Made by a program: the position numbers and the translations under genes
The notes under the pieces: model-generated
What the model saw: only the letters and a program-made list of their open reading frames with translations
Databases searched by the model: none
What the model was told of the DNA's origin: nothing
Source of the DNA: Streptomyces bauhiniae
GTDB taxonomy: Bacteria > Actinomycetota > Actinomycetes > Streptomycetales > Streptomycetaceae
Direction of reading: 5' to 3'
NCBI RefSeq assembly: GCF_004784475.1
Contig: NZ_SRRT01000004.1
Location: 372,001 to 436,000 of the forward strand
Length of the DNA: 64,000 nt
Shown here: positions 26,250-34,946 of the stretch, in pieces
Position numbering within the stretch: the first letter of the stretch is position 1
How the letters are laid out: each line of letters begins with the position of its first letter

Positions 26250-26915
26250 GTGTCCGTTCTCCTCGAGCAGCCCGCAAGCCTGGTCGCCTACCGCCCGAAC
26301 AAGCCGACCGCCATGGTGGTCGTGGCCGACCCCCGCGTCCGTTCCACCGTCACCCGCCATCTGTGGGCCCTCGGTGTGCGCGACGTGATCGAGGCCTCGT
26401 CCGTCGCGGAGGCTCGTCCCCGCATCGGCAACCCGCGCGACATCTGTGTCGCAGACGTCCACCTGCCCGACGGTTCCGGCCTCACCCTGCTGTCCGAGAC
26501 CCGTGCCGCGGGCTGGCCCAACGGCCTCGCCCTGTCCGCCGCCGACGACATCGGCGCCGTCCGCAACGCCCTCGCCGGGGGCGTGAAGGGCTACGTCGTC
26601 ACCGGCACCCGTACCAACATCGGCCTGCCTACCCGCCCCGGCGCCGCCCCCATCGGCTCCGCCGCGGCCCGAATGGGGCACCGGCGTCCGCCGGGCGCCC
26701 CGAGCCACCCCGGCGGCTACCGCGAACTGTCCGGCCGCGAGGTCGAGGTGCTCCGCCTCGTCGCGGAGGGCCAGTCCAACAAGGCGATCGGCGTCTCCAT
26801 GGGCCTGTCCGCGCTGACCGTCAAGAGCCACCTGGCCCGCATCGCGCGCAAGCTCGGCACGGGCGACCGCGCCGGCATGGTCGCGGTGGCCCTGCGCACC
26901 GGGATCATCCACTAA
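26250..26915 (+). CDS. whiI: Orphan atypical response regulator WhiI (sporulation)
   Basis: A 221-residue regulator: receiver domain (about 21-118), linker, and LuxR-type helix-turn-helix (about 156-220, RELSGREVEVLRLVAEGQSNKAIGV, LSALTVKSHL). The receiver keeps a possible phospho-Asp69 (CVADVHLP), Ser96 and Lys113, but the usual acidic pair near the N-terminus is reduced to Ala26-Asp27, so phosphorylation is doubtful. No histidine kinase is nearby. Size, position between hemE and rnd, and the WhiG-type promoter identify it as WhiI, which in Streptomyces acts in late sporulation with BldM. The GTG start has GGAGG six nt upstream. Confidence 0.88.
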   Translation: MSVLLEQPASLVAYRPNKPTAMVVVADPRVRSTVTRHLWALGVRDVIEASSVAEARPRIGNPRDICVADVHLPDGSGLTLLSETRAAGWPNGLALSAADDIGAVRNALAGGVKGYVVTGTRTNIGLPTRPGAAPIGSAAARMGHRRPPGAPSHPGGYRELSGREVEVLRLVAEGQSNKAIGVSMGLSALTVKSHLARIARKLGTGDRAGMVAVALRTGIIH

Positions 26916-26952
26916 CCCTCTCTTCCGGCCCCCACCCACGCCCTCCTGACCC

Positions 26953-26992
26953 CCGGTGCCCGTCGGCGGAACGTTCCGTCGGCGGGCACCGG
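26953..26992 (+). terminator. Long near-perfect hairpin after whiI
   Basis: Arms of 19 nt (26953-26971 and 26974-26992) pair at 17 of 19 positions with a 2-nt centre. No T-run follows. Probably terminates whiI transcription before rnd. Confidence 0.65.
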
Positions 26993-27009
26993 CGTGCGCG
27001 CCGGGCGGG

Positions 27010-27027
27010 GTGCGCCGTACGGCGCAC
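27010..27027. promoter_or_regulatory. Perfect 18-bp palindrome upstream of rnd
   Basis: GTGCGCCGTACGGCGCAC is fully self-complementary, 96 bp before the rnd start. It could be an operator or a second transcript hairpin. Confidence 0.4.
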
Positions 27028-27122
27028 GGTGTGCGCCCGCGCGCGGCGCGTTTTGGCCGGTCAGCGGGGATGTCGGTCGAACGTGCAGGCCAGCGGCGCG
27101 GGCATGCGGATACCCTTGGCAT

Positions 27123-28409
27123 GTGACGGACGCCCAAGAGACCGCAGCAGACAGTTCCCGGCGCATCAACGGGGGCACGCCCCCCGACGCGGGGCCTGCT
27201 GAGGCGGCGGCGCCCACCCCCCTGCTCGAACCCCGTGAGGGGATTCCGCCGGTCGTCGCGGACGCCGCCGCGCTCGCCGAGGTCGTCGCCGCGTTCGCGG
27301 CCGGCACCGGCCCGGTGGCCGTGGACGCCGAACGCGCTTCCGGTTACCGGTACGGCCAGCGGGCCTATCTGGTGCAGCTGCGGCGCGAGGGCGCGGGCTC
27401 CGCGCTGATCGACCCCGTCGCCTGCCCCGACCTCTCCGCCCTGGGCGCCGCGCTGTCCGGCGTGGAGTGGGTACTGCACGCCGCCACCCAGGATCTTCCG
27501 TGCCTGCGGGAGATAGGCATGGTGCCCACCAGCCTGTTCGACACCGAGCTGGCCGGGCGGCTCGCCGGATTCCCCCGCGTCGGTCTCGGCGCGATGGTGG
27601 AGAACGTGCTCGGCTTCGTGCTGGAGAAGGGCCATTCCGCCGTCGACTGGTCCACCCGCCCGCTGCCCGAGCCGTGGCTGCGCTACGCCGCGCTCGACGT
27701 GGAGCTGCTGGTCGACCTGCGCGACGCCCTGGAGAAGGAGCTGGAGCGGCAGGGCAAGCTGGAGTGGGCGCTGGAGGAGTTCGCCGCCATCGCGGCCGCC
27801 CCGCCCGCCGAGCCGCGCAAGGACCCGTGGCGCCGTACCTCCGGGATGCACAAGGTGCGCAGGCGGCGGCAGCTCGCCGTGGTCAAGGAGCTGTGGGAGA
27901 CGCGGGACCGGATCGCGCAGCGCCGGGACGTCTCGCCCGGCAAGGTGCTCGGTGACGCGGCGATCGTGGAGGCCGCGCTCGCGGTGCCGGCCAATGTGCA
28001 CGCGCTGGCCGCGCTGAACGGTTTCGGCCATCGTGTGGGCCGCCGTCAGCTGGAGCAGTGGCAGGCGGCGGTCGACCGGGCGAAGGCGCTGCCGGAGTCG
28101 GCGCTGCCGCAGCAGAGCCAGCAGGTGACCGGCCCGCCGCCGCCCCGCGCCTGGTCGGACAAGGACCCGGCCGCCGCGGCCCGGCTGTCGGCCGCCCGCG
28201 CCGGGGTGTCGGCGCTGGCCGAGCGGCTGGAGATGCCGCAGGAGAACCTGATCTCCCCCGACACCGTGCGCCGGATCTGCTGGGAGCCCCCGGTGCCGGC
28301 CGACGAGCGGACCGTCGCCGCCGCCCTCACCGGCCACGGCGCGCGGGCCTGGCAGGTGGAGCAGGTGACCCCGGTGTTGGTCGCGGTGCTGTCGGCCACG
28401 CCCGAATAG
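27123..28409 (+). CDS. rnd: Ribonuclease D (DEDD 3'-5' exonuclease with HRDC domains)
   Basis: A 428-residue enzyme for 3' trimming of structured RNAs such as tRNA. The exonuclease domain shows motif I VAVDAE (Asp68, Glu70), motif II ATQDL (Asp124) and motif III RYAALDVELL (Tyr188, Asp192), so the metal-binding set is complete. An HRDC domain follows (about 240-310, RQLAVVKELWETRDRIAQRRDVSPGKVL), then a second helical HRDC-like C-terminus. The N-terminal 35 residues are a disordered Pro/Ala-rich extension. Start GTG at 27123. Confidence 0.93.
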   Translation: MTDAQETAADSSRRINGGTPPDAGPAEAAAPTPLLEPREGIPPVVADAAALAEVVAAFAAGTGPVAVDAERASGYRYGQRAYLVQLRREGAGSALIDPVACPDLSALGAALSGVEWVLHAATQDLPCLREIGMVPTSLFDTELAGRLAGFPRVGLGAMVENVLGFVLEKGHSAVDWSTRPLPEPWLRYAALDVELLVDLRDALEKELERQGKLEWALEEFAAIAAAPPAEPRKDPWRRTSGMHKVRRRRQLAVVKELWETRDRIAQRRDVSPGKVLGDAAIVEAALAVPANVHALAALNGFGHRVGRRQLEQWQAAVDRAKALPESALPQQSQQVTGPPPPRAWSDKDPAAAARLSAARAGVSALAERLEMPQENLISPDTVRRICWEPPVPADERTVAAALTGHGARAWQVEQVTPVLVAVLSATPE

Positions 28410-28494
28410 GCGATTTCACGCCACAATCCGTCCGGCCGGGCGGGGCCGAGGTGTGACGTTCACCGCTAGCCGGGGTGGGACTGTGCAGCTACGT

Positions 28495-28529
28495 TACTCA
28501 TAAGTAGCATGGGGTTGAGCAAGCGCTCA
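28495..28529. promoter_or_regulatory. Two adjacent inverted repeats upstream of fadA
   Basis: TACTCA-TAAGTA (28495-28506, 5 of 6 positions paired) and TGAGC-AAGC-GCTCA (28516-28529, perfect 5-bp arms) sit 29-63 bp before the fadA start. Their size suits TetR/GntR-type operators of fatty-acid catabolism genes; the regulator is not identified. Confidence 0.45.
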
Positions 28530-28557
28530 GCGTCCCGCACCCTGGAGGAGAGCCATC

Positions 28558-29775
28558 GTGCCTCGTACCGTCAGGGACGTCGTCTTCGTCGACGGCGTCC
28601 GCACCCCGTTCGGCAAGGCGGGCCCGAAGGGCATCTATCACGAGACTCGCGCCGACGACCTCGTCGTGAAGGCGATCCGGGAGCTGCTGCGCCGCAACCC
28701 CGGTCTGGACCCGAAGAAGATCGACGAGGTCGCCATCGCCGCGACCACCCAGATCGGTGACCAGGGCCTGACCCTCGGCCGTACCGCGGGCATCCTCGCG
28801 GGCCTGCCGCAGTCGGTGCCCGGCTACTCCATCGACCGCATGTGCGCGGGCGCGCTGACCGCCGTGACCTCGGTGTCCGGCTCGGTCGCCTTCGGCGCGT
28901 ACGACGTCGCCATCGCGGGCGGTGTCGAGCACATGGGCCGCCACCCGATGGGCGAGGGCGTGGACCCCAACCCGCGCTTCGTCTCCGAGAAGCTGGTCGA
29001 CGAGTCGGCGCTGTTCATGGGCATGACCGCCGAGAACCTGCACGACCGCTACCCGGCCATCACCAAGCGGCGCGCCGACGAGTACGCGGTCCGCTCGCAG
29101 GAGAAGGCCGCCAAGGCGTACGCCAACGGCAAGATCCAGCAGGACCTGGTGCCGATCTCGGTGCGCCGCACCAATGAGGAGGCCGGCGAGACGGGCTGGG
29201 GCCTGGTCACCGCCGACGAGCCGATGCGCCCCGGCACCACGCTGGAGAACCTGAGCGGCCTCAAGACGCCGTTCCGTGTGCACGGCCGGGTCACCGCGGG
29301 CAACGCGGCCGGTCTGAACGACGGCGCCACCGCCTCCCTCATCGCGTCCGAGGACTTCGCCCGCGAGAACGGCCTGCCGGTCAAGATGCGCCTGGTCTCC
29401 TACGCCTTCGCCGGCGTGGAGCCCGAGGTGATGGGCTACGGCCCGATCCCGGCCACCGAGAAGGCCCTCGCCCAGGCCGGCCTGTCGATCTCCGACATCG
29501 GCCTGTTCGAGATCAACGAGGCGTTCGCCGTCCAGGTCCTCGCCTTCCTGGAGCACTACGGCATCGCCGACGACGACAGCCGCGTCAACCAGTACGGCGG
29601 CGCCATCGCGTACGGCCACCCGCTGGCCTCCTCCGGTGTGCGGCTGATGACCCAGCTCGCCCGCCAGTTCGAGGAGAACCCGGACGTCCGCTACGGCCTG
29701 ACCACCATGTGCGTCGGCTTCGGCATGGGCGCGACGGTCATCTGGGAGAACCCGAACTTCGAGGGGGACAAGTGA
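28558..29775 (+). CDS. fadA: Acetyl-CoA C-acyltransferase (3-ketoacyl-CoA thiolase) FadA
   Basis: Catalyses the last step of beta-oxidation, thiolysis of 3-ketoacyl-CoA. The 405-residue thiolase has the nucleophilic Cys96 (YSIDRMCAGAL), His354 (IAYGHPLASSG) and Cys385 (MCVGFGMGA). The GTG start has GGAGGAG upstream. Its stop overlaps the start of the following fadB-like gene (GTGA), giving a coupled two-subunit trifunctional system. Confidence 0.95.
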   Translation: MPRTVRDVVFVDGVRTPFGKAGPKGIYHETRADDLVVKAIRELLRRNPGLDPKKIDEVAIAATTQIGDQGLTLGRTAGILAGLPQSVPGYSIDRMCAGALTAVTSVSGSVAFGAYDVAIAGGVEHMGRHPMGEGVDPNPRFVSEKLVDESALFMGMTAENLHDRYPAITKRRADEYAVRSQEKAAKAYANGKIQQDLVPISVRRTNEEAGETGWGLVTADEPMRPGTTLENLSGLKTPFRVHGRVTAGNAAGLNDGATASLIASEDFARENGLPVKMRLVSYAFAGVEPEVMGYGPIPATEKALAQAGLSISDIGLFEINEAFAVQVLAFLEHYGIADDDSRVNQYGGAIAYGHPLASSGVRLMTQLARQFEENPDVRYGLTTMCVGFGMGATVIWENPNFEGDK

Positions 29776-31901
29776 GCAACACCACCGAGCTGCTGAAGGG
29801 TGCTGCCGAGCTGTTCCCCGGCGAGGTCGTCACCCAGGCCCACGTACGGCACTTCGAACTGCCCTTCAACGCGGGCAAGTTCGCGCTGATCACGCTGGAC
29901 AACGGCTTCGACCACACCAAGCCGACCACCTTCGGCCCGGCCTCGCTGGCGAACCTCAACGCCGCGATCGACCAGGTCGAGAAGGAGGCGGCCGACGGTG
30001 AGATCGTCGGCGTCGGAGTCACCGGCAAGCCCTTCATCTTCGCGGTCGGCGCCGACCTCAAGGGTGTCGAGCTGCTGAAGCGGCACGAGGACGCGCTCGC
30101 CATCGGCAAGGGCGGCCACGAGGTCTTCAAGCGCCTCTCCGGTCTCGCGGTCCCGACCTTCGCCTACTACAACGGCGCGGCGATGGGCGGCGGCGTCGAG
30201 GTCGGCCTGCACTGCTCCTACCGGACCGTCTCCAAGGCGATCCCGGCGTTCTCGCTGCCCGAGGTCTTCCTCGGCCTGGTGCCCGGCTGGGGCGGCTGCG
30301 CCCTGCTGCCGAACCTGATCGGCCCGGAGAAGGCCGTCCAGGTCATCATCGAGAACAGCCTCAACCAGAACCGCCAGCTCAAGGGCAAGCAGGTCTTCGA
30401 ACTCGGCATCGCCGACGCGCTGTTCGAGGGTGCCGACTTCCTGGAGCAGTCGCTGCTGTGGACCGCGCAGGTCCTCAAGGGCGACCTCACCGTCGAGCGT
30501 CCAGCGATCGACCGGGGCGAGGCGTGGGACCAGGCCGTCGCGAAGGGCCGCTTCGTCGCGGACTCCAAGGTGCACGGCGCGGCCCCGGCCGCCTACCGCG
30601 CGCTGGAGATCATCGAGGGCGCCAAGGACGGCGACCTGCAGAAGGGCTTCGACGCCGAGGACCAGGCCCTCGCGGACCTGATCATGGGTGGCGAACTGCG
30701 GTCCGGCATCTACGCGTTCAACCTGGTGCAGAAGCGCGGCAAGCGTCCGGCCGGCGCCCCCGACAAGTCGCTGGCGCGTCCGGTCACCAAGGTCGGTGTC
30801 GTCGGCGCCGGTCTGATGGCCTCCCAGCTCGCGCTGCTCTTCCTGCGTCGCCTGGAGGTGCCGGTCGTGCTGACCGACATCGACCAGGAGCGCGTCGACA
30901 AGGGTGTTGCTTACGTCCACGCCGAGATCGACAAGCTGCTCGGCAAGGGCCGGATCAACCAGGACAAGGCCAACCGCCTCAAGGCGCTGGTCACCGGTGT
31001 GCTGGACAAGGCCGAGGGCTTCGCGGACGCGGACTTCGTCATCGAAGCGGTCTTCGAGGAGATGGGCGTCAAGCAGAAGGTGTTCGCGGAGGTCGAGGCG
31101 GTCGCCCCGGCGCACGCGATCCTCGCCACCAACACCTCCTCGCTGTCGGTGTCGGAGATGGCGTCGAAGCTGAAGCACCCCGAGCGGGTCGTCGGCTTCC
31201 ACTTCTTCAACCCGGTCGCGATCCTGCCGCTGCTGGAGATCGTGCGCGGCGAGCAGACCGACGACGCCTCGCTGGCGACGGCGTTCGGCGTGGCCAAGAA
31301 GCTGAAGAAGACCGCGGTGCTGGTGAAGGACGCCCCGGCGTTCGTCGTCAACCGCATCCTGACCCGCTTCATGGGCGAGATCCAGAACGTCATCGACGAG
31401 GGCACCCCGGTCGAGGTCGCGGAGAAGGCCATCGAGCCGCTCGGCCTGCCGATGTCCCCGCTGGTGCTGCTGGAGCTGGTCGGCCCGGCGATCGGCCTGC
31501 ACGTCTCGGAGACCCTCAACCGGGCCTTCCCGGACCGCTTCACGGTCTCCCCGAACCTGAAGGCGGTCGTCGAGGCCGGCAAGCGCGGCTTCTACGTCTA
31601 CGACAGCGGCAAGCCGGAGCTGGACCCCGAGGTCGCCGCGCTGCTCAAGCAGGGCGACTCCGTCCTCACCGAGGAGCAGGTCCGCGACCGCGTCCTGGAC
31701 GCCGTGGCCCAGGAGATCGGCCTCATGCTGGACGAGGGCGTCGTCGCCGAGGCCCAGGACATCGACCTCTGCCTGATCACCGGCGCCGGCTGGCCCTTCC
31801 ACCTGGGCGGCATCACGCCGTACCTGGACCGCGAGGGCGTCTCCGAGCGGGTGAACGGCAAGCGGTTCCTGGAGCAGGGTGTGGCGAGCGTGCCCGCGTA
31901 A
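29772..31901 (+). CDS. fadB: 3-hydroxyacyl-CoA dehydrogenase / enoyl-CoA hydratase fusion (FadB-like)
   Basis: A 709-residue bifunctional beta-oxidation enzyme. N-terminal crotonase domain (about 15-290) with the oxyanion region FIFAVGADLKGVELLKR and YNGAAMGGGVEVGL; then an NAD-binding 3-hydroxyacyl-CoA dehydrogenase domain starting KVGVVGAGLMASQLALLFLRR (about 335), with the catalytic His in VGFHFFNPV and LVKDAPAFVVNRI, and a C-terminal helical domain. The true start is GTG at 29772, overlapping the fadA stop. A strong hairpin follows. Confidence 0.95.
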   Translation: MSNTTELLKGAAELFPGEVVTQAHVRHFELPFNAGKFALITLDNGFDHTKPTTFGPASLANLNAAIDQVEKEAADGEIVGVGVTGKPFIFAVGADLKGVELLKRHEDALAIGKGGHEVFKRLSGLAVPTFAYYNGAAMGGGVEVGLHCSYRTVSKAIPAFSLPEVFLGLVPGWGGCALLPNLIGPEKAVQVIIENSLNQNRQLKGKQVFELGIADALFEGADFLEQSLLWTAQVLKGDLTVERPAIDRGEAWDQAVAKGRFVADSKVHGAAPAAYRALEIIEGAKDGDLQKGFDAEDQALADLIMGGELRSGIYAFNLVQKRGKRPAGAPDKSLARPVTKVGVVGAGLMASQLALLFLRRLEVPVVLTDIDQERVDKGVAYVHAEIDKLLGKGRINQDKANRLKALVTGVLDKAEGFADADFVIEAVFEEMGVKQKVFAEVEAVAPAHAILATNTSSLSVSEMASKLKHPERVVGFHFFNPVAILPLLEIVRGEQTDDASLATAFGVAKKLKKTAVLVKDAPAFVVNRILTRFMGEIQNVIDEGTPVEVAEKAIEPLGLPMSPLVLLELVGPAIGLHVSETLNRAFPDRFTVSPNLKAVVEAGKRGFYVYDSGKPELDPEVAALLKQGDSVLTEEQVRDRVLDAVAQEIGLMLDEGVVAEAQDIDLCLITGAGWPFHLGGITPYLDREGVSERVNGKRFLEQGVASVPA

Positions 31902-31918
31902 CACCGTCTGCCTGTACG

Positions 31919-31956
31919 AAGGAGGGCTCCGGCGCCGCGGCGCGGGGGCCCTCCTT
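31919..31956. terminator. Terminator between convergent fadB and Asp2-like gene
   Basis: Arms AAGGAGGGCTCC (31919-31930) and 31945-31956 pair over 12 bp with one G-U, 14-nt loop; GAAGG/CCTTTG tails flank both sides, so it may act in both directions. Confidence 0.75.
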
Positions 31957-31981
31957 CCTTTGTGCCTCTCTGCGCGGGCGG

Positions 31982-33490
31982 TCAGTAGGTTCCGCCGTAG
32001 TAGGCGGCGGGTGCCGCGGTGGGCATGACGGTGAAGGGGACCGTGGTCGCCGGGGACTCGACTCCGGCCGGGTTCATGGCGACGACATCGACGACATGGG
32101 TGCCCGCGTCCCACGCCCAGCCCGCGTCCCAGGTCCAGCCACCGTCCTGGGCGACCTCCGTGACGCCCAGCGGCATGCCGTTCAACCGGAACCCGACGCG
32201 CGCCGCGCCCGTCGCCAGGCCGGTGAAGATCACGTGCGCGTCCATGACCTGCTCATGGGCGATGGGCTCCAGCACCATCGGCGCGGCCGCTCCCGGTCCC
32301 GTCGTCGCCAGCGGGGGCCCGCTGTCCACCACCGGCTTGGGGGCGCGCGCCGGGGCAGCGCCGCCGACGGCGGTGAACGTCAGCTCGATCCGCTTCGACT
32401 GGTAGCCGTAGGAATCGACCGCGTAGAGCTTCACCGGGTGCTTGCCCAGGCTCCAGGCCCGTCCCAGTTCCCAGGACCAGCTTCCGTCGGGCGCCACGTC
32501 GCACTGGCCGATGTACTTGCCGTGCTCCCAGACACTCACCCGCGTCGCACCGGGGGCGTGGCCGCTGAAGCGGACGGTGTCCTGGTGCAGTTGCTCGTCC
32601 GGGGAGGGGGCCAGCACCACGGGCGGCGGAAACTCAGCGCCGCGCACCATCGCGGTCGCGGAGAGGTAGGAGGTGAGCACCGAGGTGTCGCGGTCGGGTT
32701 CCTCGAACCCGTTGCGCACCAGGCCCAGGCGCGGGGCGATGCCGTCGATGAGGAAGTTGGCGAGGCCCATCAGGAGCGGGACGTTGCGCCCCGCGACCTG
32801 GGTGTGGTCGGCGATGTGGGGGGAGTCGCTGAAGACCAGGTTGAAATTGGGGTAGTTCCGGAGCAGGCCCAGGTAGGGCTCGATCTGGGTGGGGTACTGG
32901 TCGTCCTGGGCGGCGGACACGACGTAGATGTTGGCCGTGTGGTTCGCGCCGGCGCGCAGCAGGTCGGGGATCACGGCGTCCAGGGCCCGCACGTTCTCCT
33001 CCGGCACGTCCTCACCGAGCATGAACCGGGCGACGCCGGGGTGGACGTCCCGGACGTAGGTGCCGATGGCGAACTGGGGGGCGATGGCGACGATGTTGCG
33101 GAAGCCGTACTTCAGACCGAAGTGCAGGGCCGCGCTGCCGCCCTTGGAACTCCCCCACAGCGTCACGGAGTCGGGGGTGAGGTCGAGGGCACGCATGACG
33201 TTGGAGATCAGCCCGAGGACGGACCGCTCCAGCGAGAAGTCCATGCCCCTGCACAGGTAGTAGCTGCGGTTGTCGTCGAACTTGTCGCGTATCCAGAGGA
33301 TGTTGGCGCGCAGCTTGTCGAAGACCCCGTTGGACCAGCCGTAGTCCTGGGGCGCGGCGAAGTTGGCGAAGACGACGACGAGGTGCCGGTTGCCCTTGGT
33401 GGCGGGCGTGAACCGGTACTCGACCGGGAAGGTCCCGGAGGACTCGATGCCGGTGTGCTGCTTGCGCCCGGCGGGTGCTGCTGGGGACAT
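31982..33490 (-). CDS. Asp2/XcbB-like alpha/beta-hydrolase protein with two C-terminal Ig-like repeats (active-site residues present)
   Basis: A 502-residue protein with no signal peptide. Residues 20-255 form an alpha/beta-hydrolase-like fold, with nucleophile elbow LWGSSKGGSAALHFGLKYG (Ser115), a candidate acid at Asp196/197 (SAAQDDQYP) and a candidate His at 225 or 229 (SDSPHIADH). This resembles Asp2 of accessory Sec systems and XcbB/CpsF capsule proteins. Two beta-sandwich repeats follow (about 290-405 and 415-495), each with a VxGxAPGATRVSVWEHGKYIG-like strand pair. It is a tandem paralogue of the next upstream gene (38 nt gap) and lies in a surface-polymer region. Acyl transfer or hydrolysis on a cytoplasmic glycan precursor is inference. 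Confidence 0.75.
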   Translation of the reverse strand: MSPAAPAGRKQHTGIESSGTFPVEYRFTPATKGNRHLVVVFANFAAPQDYGWSNGVFDKLRANILWIRDKFDDNRSYYLCRGMDFSLERSVLGLISNVMRALDLTPDSVTLWGSSKGGSAALHFGLKYGFRNIVAIAPQFAIGTYVRDVHPGVARFMLGEDVPEENVRALDAVIPDLLRAGANHTANIYVVSAAQDDQYPTQIEPYLGLLRNYPNFNLVFSDSPHIADHTQVAGRNVPLLMGLANFLIDGIAPRLGLVRNGFEEPDRDTSVLTSYLSATAMVRGAEFPPPVVLAPSPDEQLHQDTVRFSGHAPGATRVSVWEHGKYIGQCDVAPDGSWSWELGRAWSLGKHPVKLYAVDSYGYQSKRIELTFTAVGGAAPARAPKPVVDSGPPLATTGPGAAAPMVLEPIAHEQVMDAHVIFTGLATGAARVGFRLNGMPLGVTEVAQDGGWTWDAGWAWDAGTHVVDVVAMNPAGVESPATTVPFTVMPTAAPAAYYGGTY

Positions 33491-33528
33491 GTGAGGGGTT
33501 CCGCTCTGTGGTGTGCTGCGGTCGGGGC

Positions 33529-34914
33529 TCAGGATGCGGTGGCGGCGAAGGTGACGGCGACGGGCCGGGACTCGGTGTCGGCGGCGCCGATGGAGAAGAC
33601 TTCGACGGTGTGCGGTCCTCCGGTCCACGGGCCTTCCGGTGCCCAGGACCAGGCTCCGTCGGGAGCGACCGCGCACTCCCCGAGGACGGCCCCGTTCTCC
33701 CGGAAGCCGATCCGGGCCGCGCCGGTGGCGAAACCGGTGAACCCGACCCCCGCTCCGGGCACTTGGAGGTAGGGCTCCGGCCGCTGCACGACCGGCGTGG
33801 CCGCGCCGGGCCCCGCGGGAACGGCTCCCGGCGTGAGGTGGTCGGACACGGTGAACTGAGCTTCGGTGCGCTGGGACTGATAGCCGTACGCGTCGACGGC
33901 GAAGAGGCGTACGTTGTGCTCGCCCGGCGTCCACGTCGGACGCGTCCAGCTCCAGTCGCCGTCCTCCGTCACGGGCGCCGACGCCAGGTACACGCCGTTC
34001 TCCCACAGGCTGACCCGGACCGCTCCGGGCGCCCGGCCGACGAGGCGCACACCGGTGGCCGCCAGCAGGTCGTCAGGGCCGGGTGAGAGCACGACCGGCG
34101 CGGCGAACGAACCCTGCACCACGGACGTGGACTTGAGGTAGCTGCCGATGCCGGGCAGGCCGGAGGGCGGCGGTCCCTCGGGCCGGGGAGCGGCGGTCAG
34201 GCGGGGGACGAGGCCCGCGACGAGCATATGGGCGAGGTTCAGCAGGGGGAATGTCTCGGGGACGAGGTCGGCGTTCCGGTACCGGCGCAGCAGTCCGAGG
34301 CACCGCTCGCGGTCGGCTTCCGGCTCGTCGTCCGGCGGGAGGACGACGTAGAGGTGCGCCTGTGGATTCACTCCGGAGGCCAGCAGGTCGGGCAGGAGGG
34401 CATCGAGGGCGCGGACGTCGTCGTCGGCCGGCGGCTCACCCAGCACGTGCCGGGCCACGGCCGGGCGCCGCTCCCGCGCGGTCGAACCGAGCGCGAATTC
34501 CGGGTCGACGGCGACGATGTTGCCGTAACCGTGTTTCAGCCCGAGGTGGAGGGCCGCGCTGCCGCCACGGCCGTTGCCCCACAGCGTGACCTCGGCCCGG
34601 TGCAGCCCGAGCGATTCCGTCACCCGCGCGACGACCTCGGCCACGGACTTCTCGACCCCGAAGTCCATACCCCGGCACAGGTAGGAGGCGCTGCCGCCGC
34701 CGAACCGATCCCGCACCCAAAGGATGTTCGCCGGGAGGTCGTCCATCCCGCCGGCCGCCCAGCCGTAGCCGTCCGGGTCGTCCAGACCGGCGAGGACGAT
34801 CACGAGATGCCGCTCGGCGTTCGGGGCGTGCGCGAACCGGTACTCGACCGGGTACGGGCCCGACGCGTCGATCCCCTTGATCACCTGACGGCGCTTGGCC
34901 GGGGCTTCAGACAT
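33529..34914 (-). CDS. Paralogous Asp2-like protein without catalytic Ser and His (predicted pseudoenzyme) plus Ig-like repeats
   Basis: A 461-residue paralogue that aligns without gaps through the first ~200 residues of its neighbour (YPVEYRF, YLCRGMDF, GGSAALHLGLKHGY). The nucleophile elbow reads LWGNGRGGSAAL, so Gly115 replaces Ser115. The segment with the candidate histidines is deleted (LVPETFPLLNLAHMLVAG against LVFSDSPHIADHTQV...LANFLIDG). Both Ig-like repeats remain. The frame is open with a normal ATG (34914), so this is not a decayed pseudogene. It probably serves as a binding or scaffold partner, as Asp1/Asp3 do for Asp2; that role is inference. Confidence 0.73.
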   Translation of the reverse strand: MSEAPAKRRQVIKGIDASGPYPVEYRFAHAPNAERHLVIVLAGLDDPDGYGWAAGGMDDLPANILWVRDRFGGGSASYLCRGMDFGVEKSVAEVVARVTESLGLHRAEVTLWGNGRGGSAALHLGLKHGYGNIVAVDPEFALGSTARERRPAVARHVLGEPPADDDVRALDALLPDLLASGVNPQAHLYVVLPPDDEPEADRERCLGLLRRYRNADLVPETFPLLNLAHMLVAGLVPRLTAAPRPEGPPPSGLPGIGSYLKSTSVVQGSFAAPVVLSPGPDDLLAATGVRLVGRAPGAVRVSLWENGVYLASAPVTEDGDWSWTRPTWTPGEHNVRLFAVDAYGYQSQRTEAQFTVSDHLTPGAVPAGPGAATPVVQRPEPYLQVPGAGVGFTGFATGAARIGFRENGAVLGECAVAPDGAWSWAPEGPWTGGPHTVEVFSIGAADTESRPVAVTFAATAS

Positions 34915-34946
34915 GATGCGGTTCCACTTCGATCGGATGGCTGGCT

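Noticed and set aside
30458..33772. 1104-codon plus-strand frame crossing fadB and the Asp2-like genes
   Set aside because: Overlaps well-supported genes on both strands and has no recognisable domain; a GC-bias shadow.
31982..34006. 674-residue version of the downstream Asp2-like gene reaching into its neighbour
   Set aside because: The extra N-terminus is an out-of-frame reading of the upstream paralogue; both paralogues begin alike at their own ATG.
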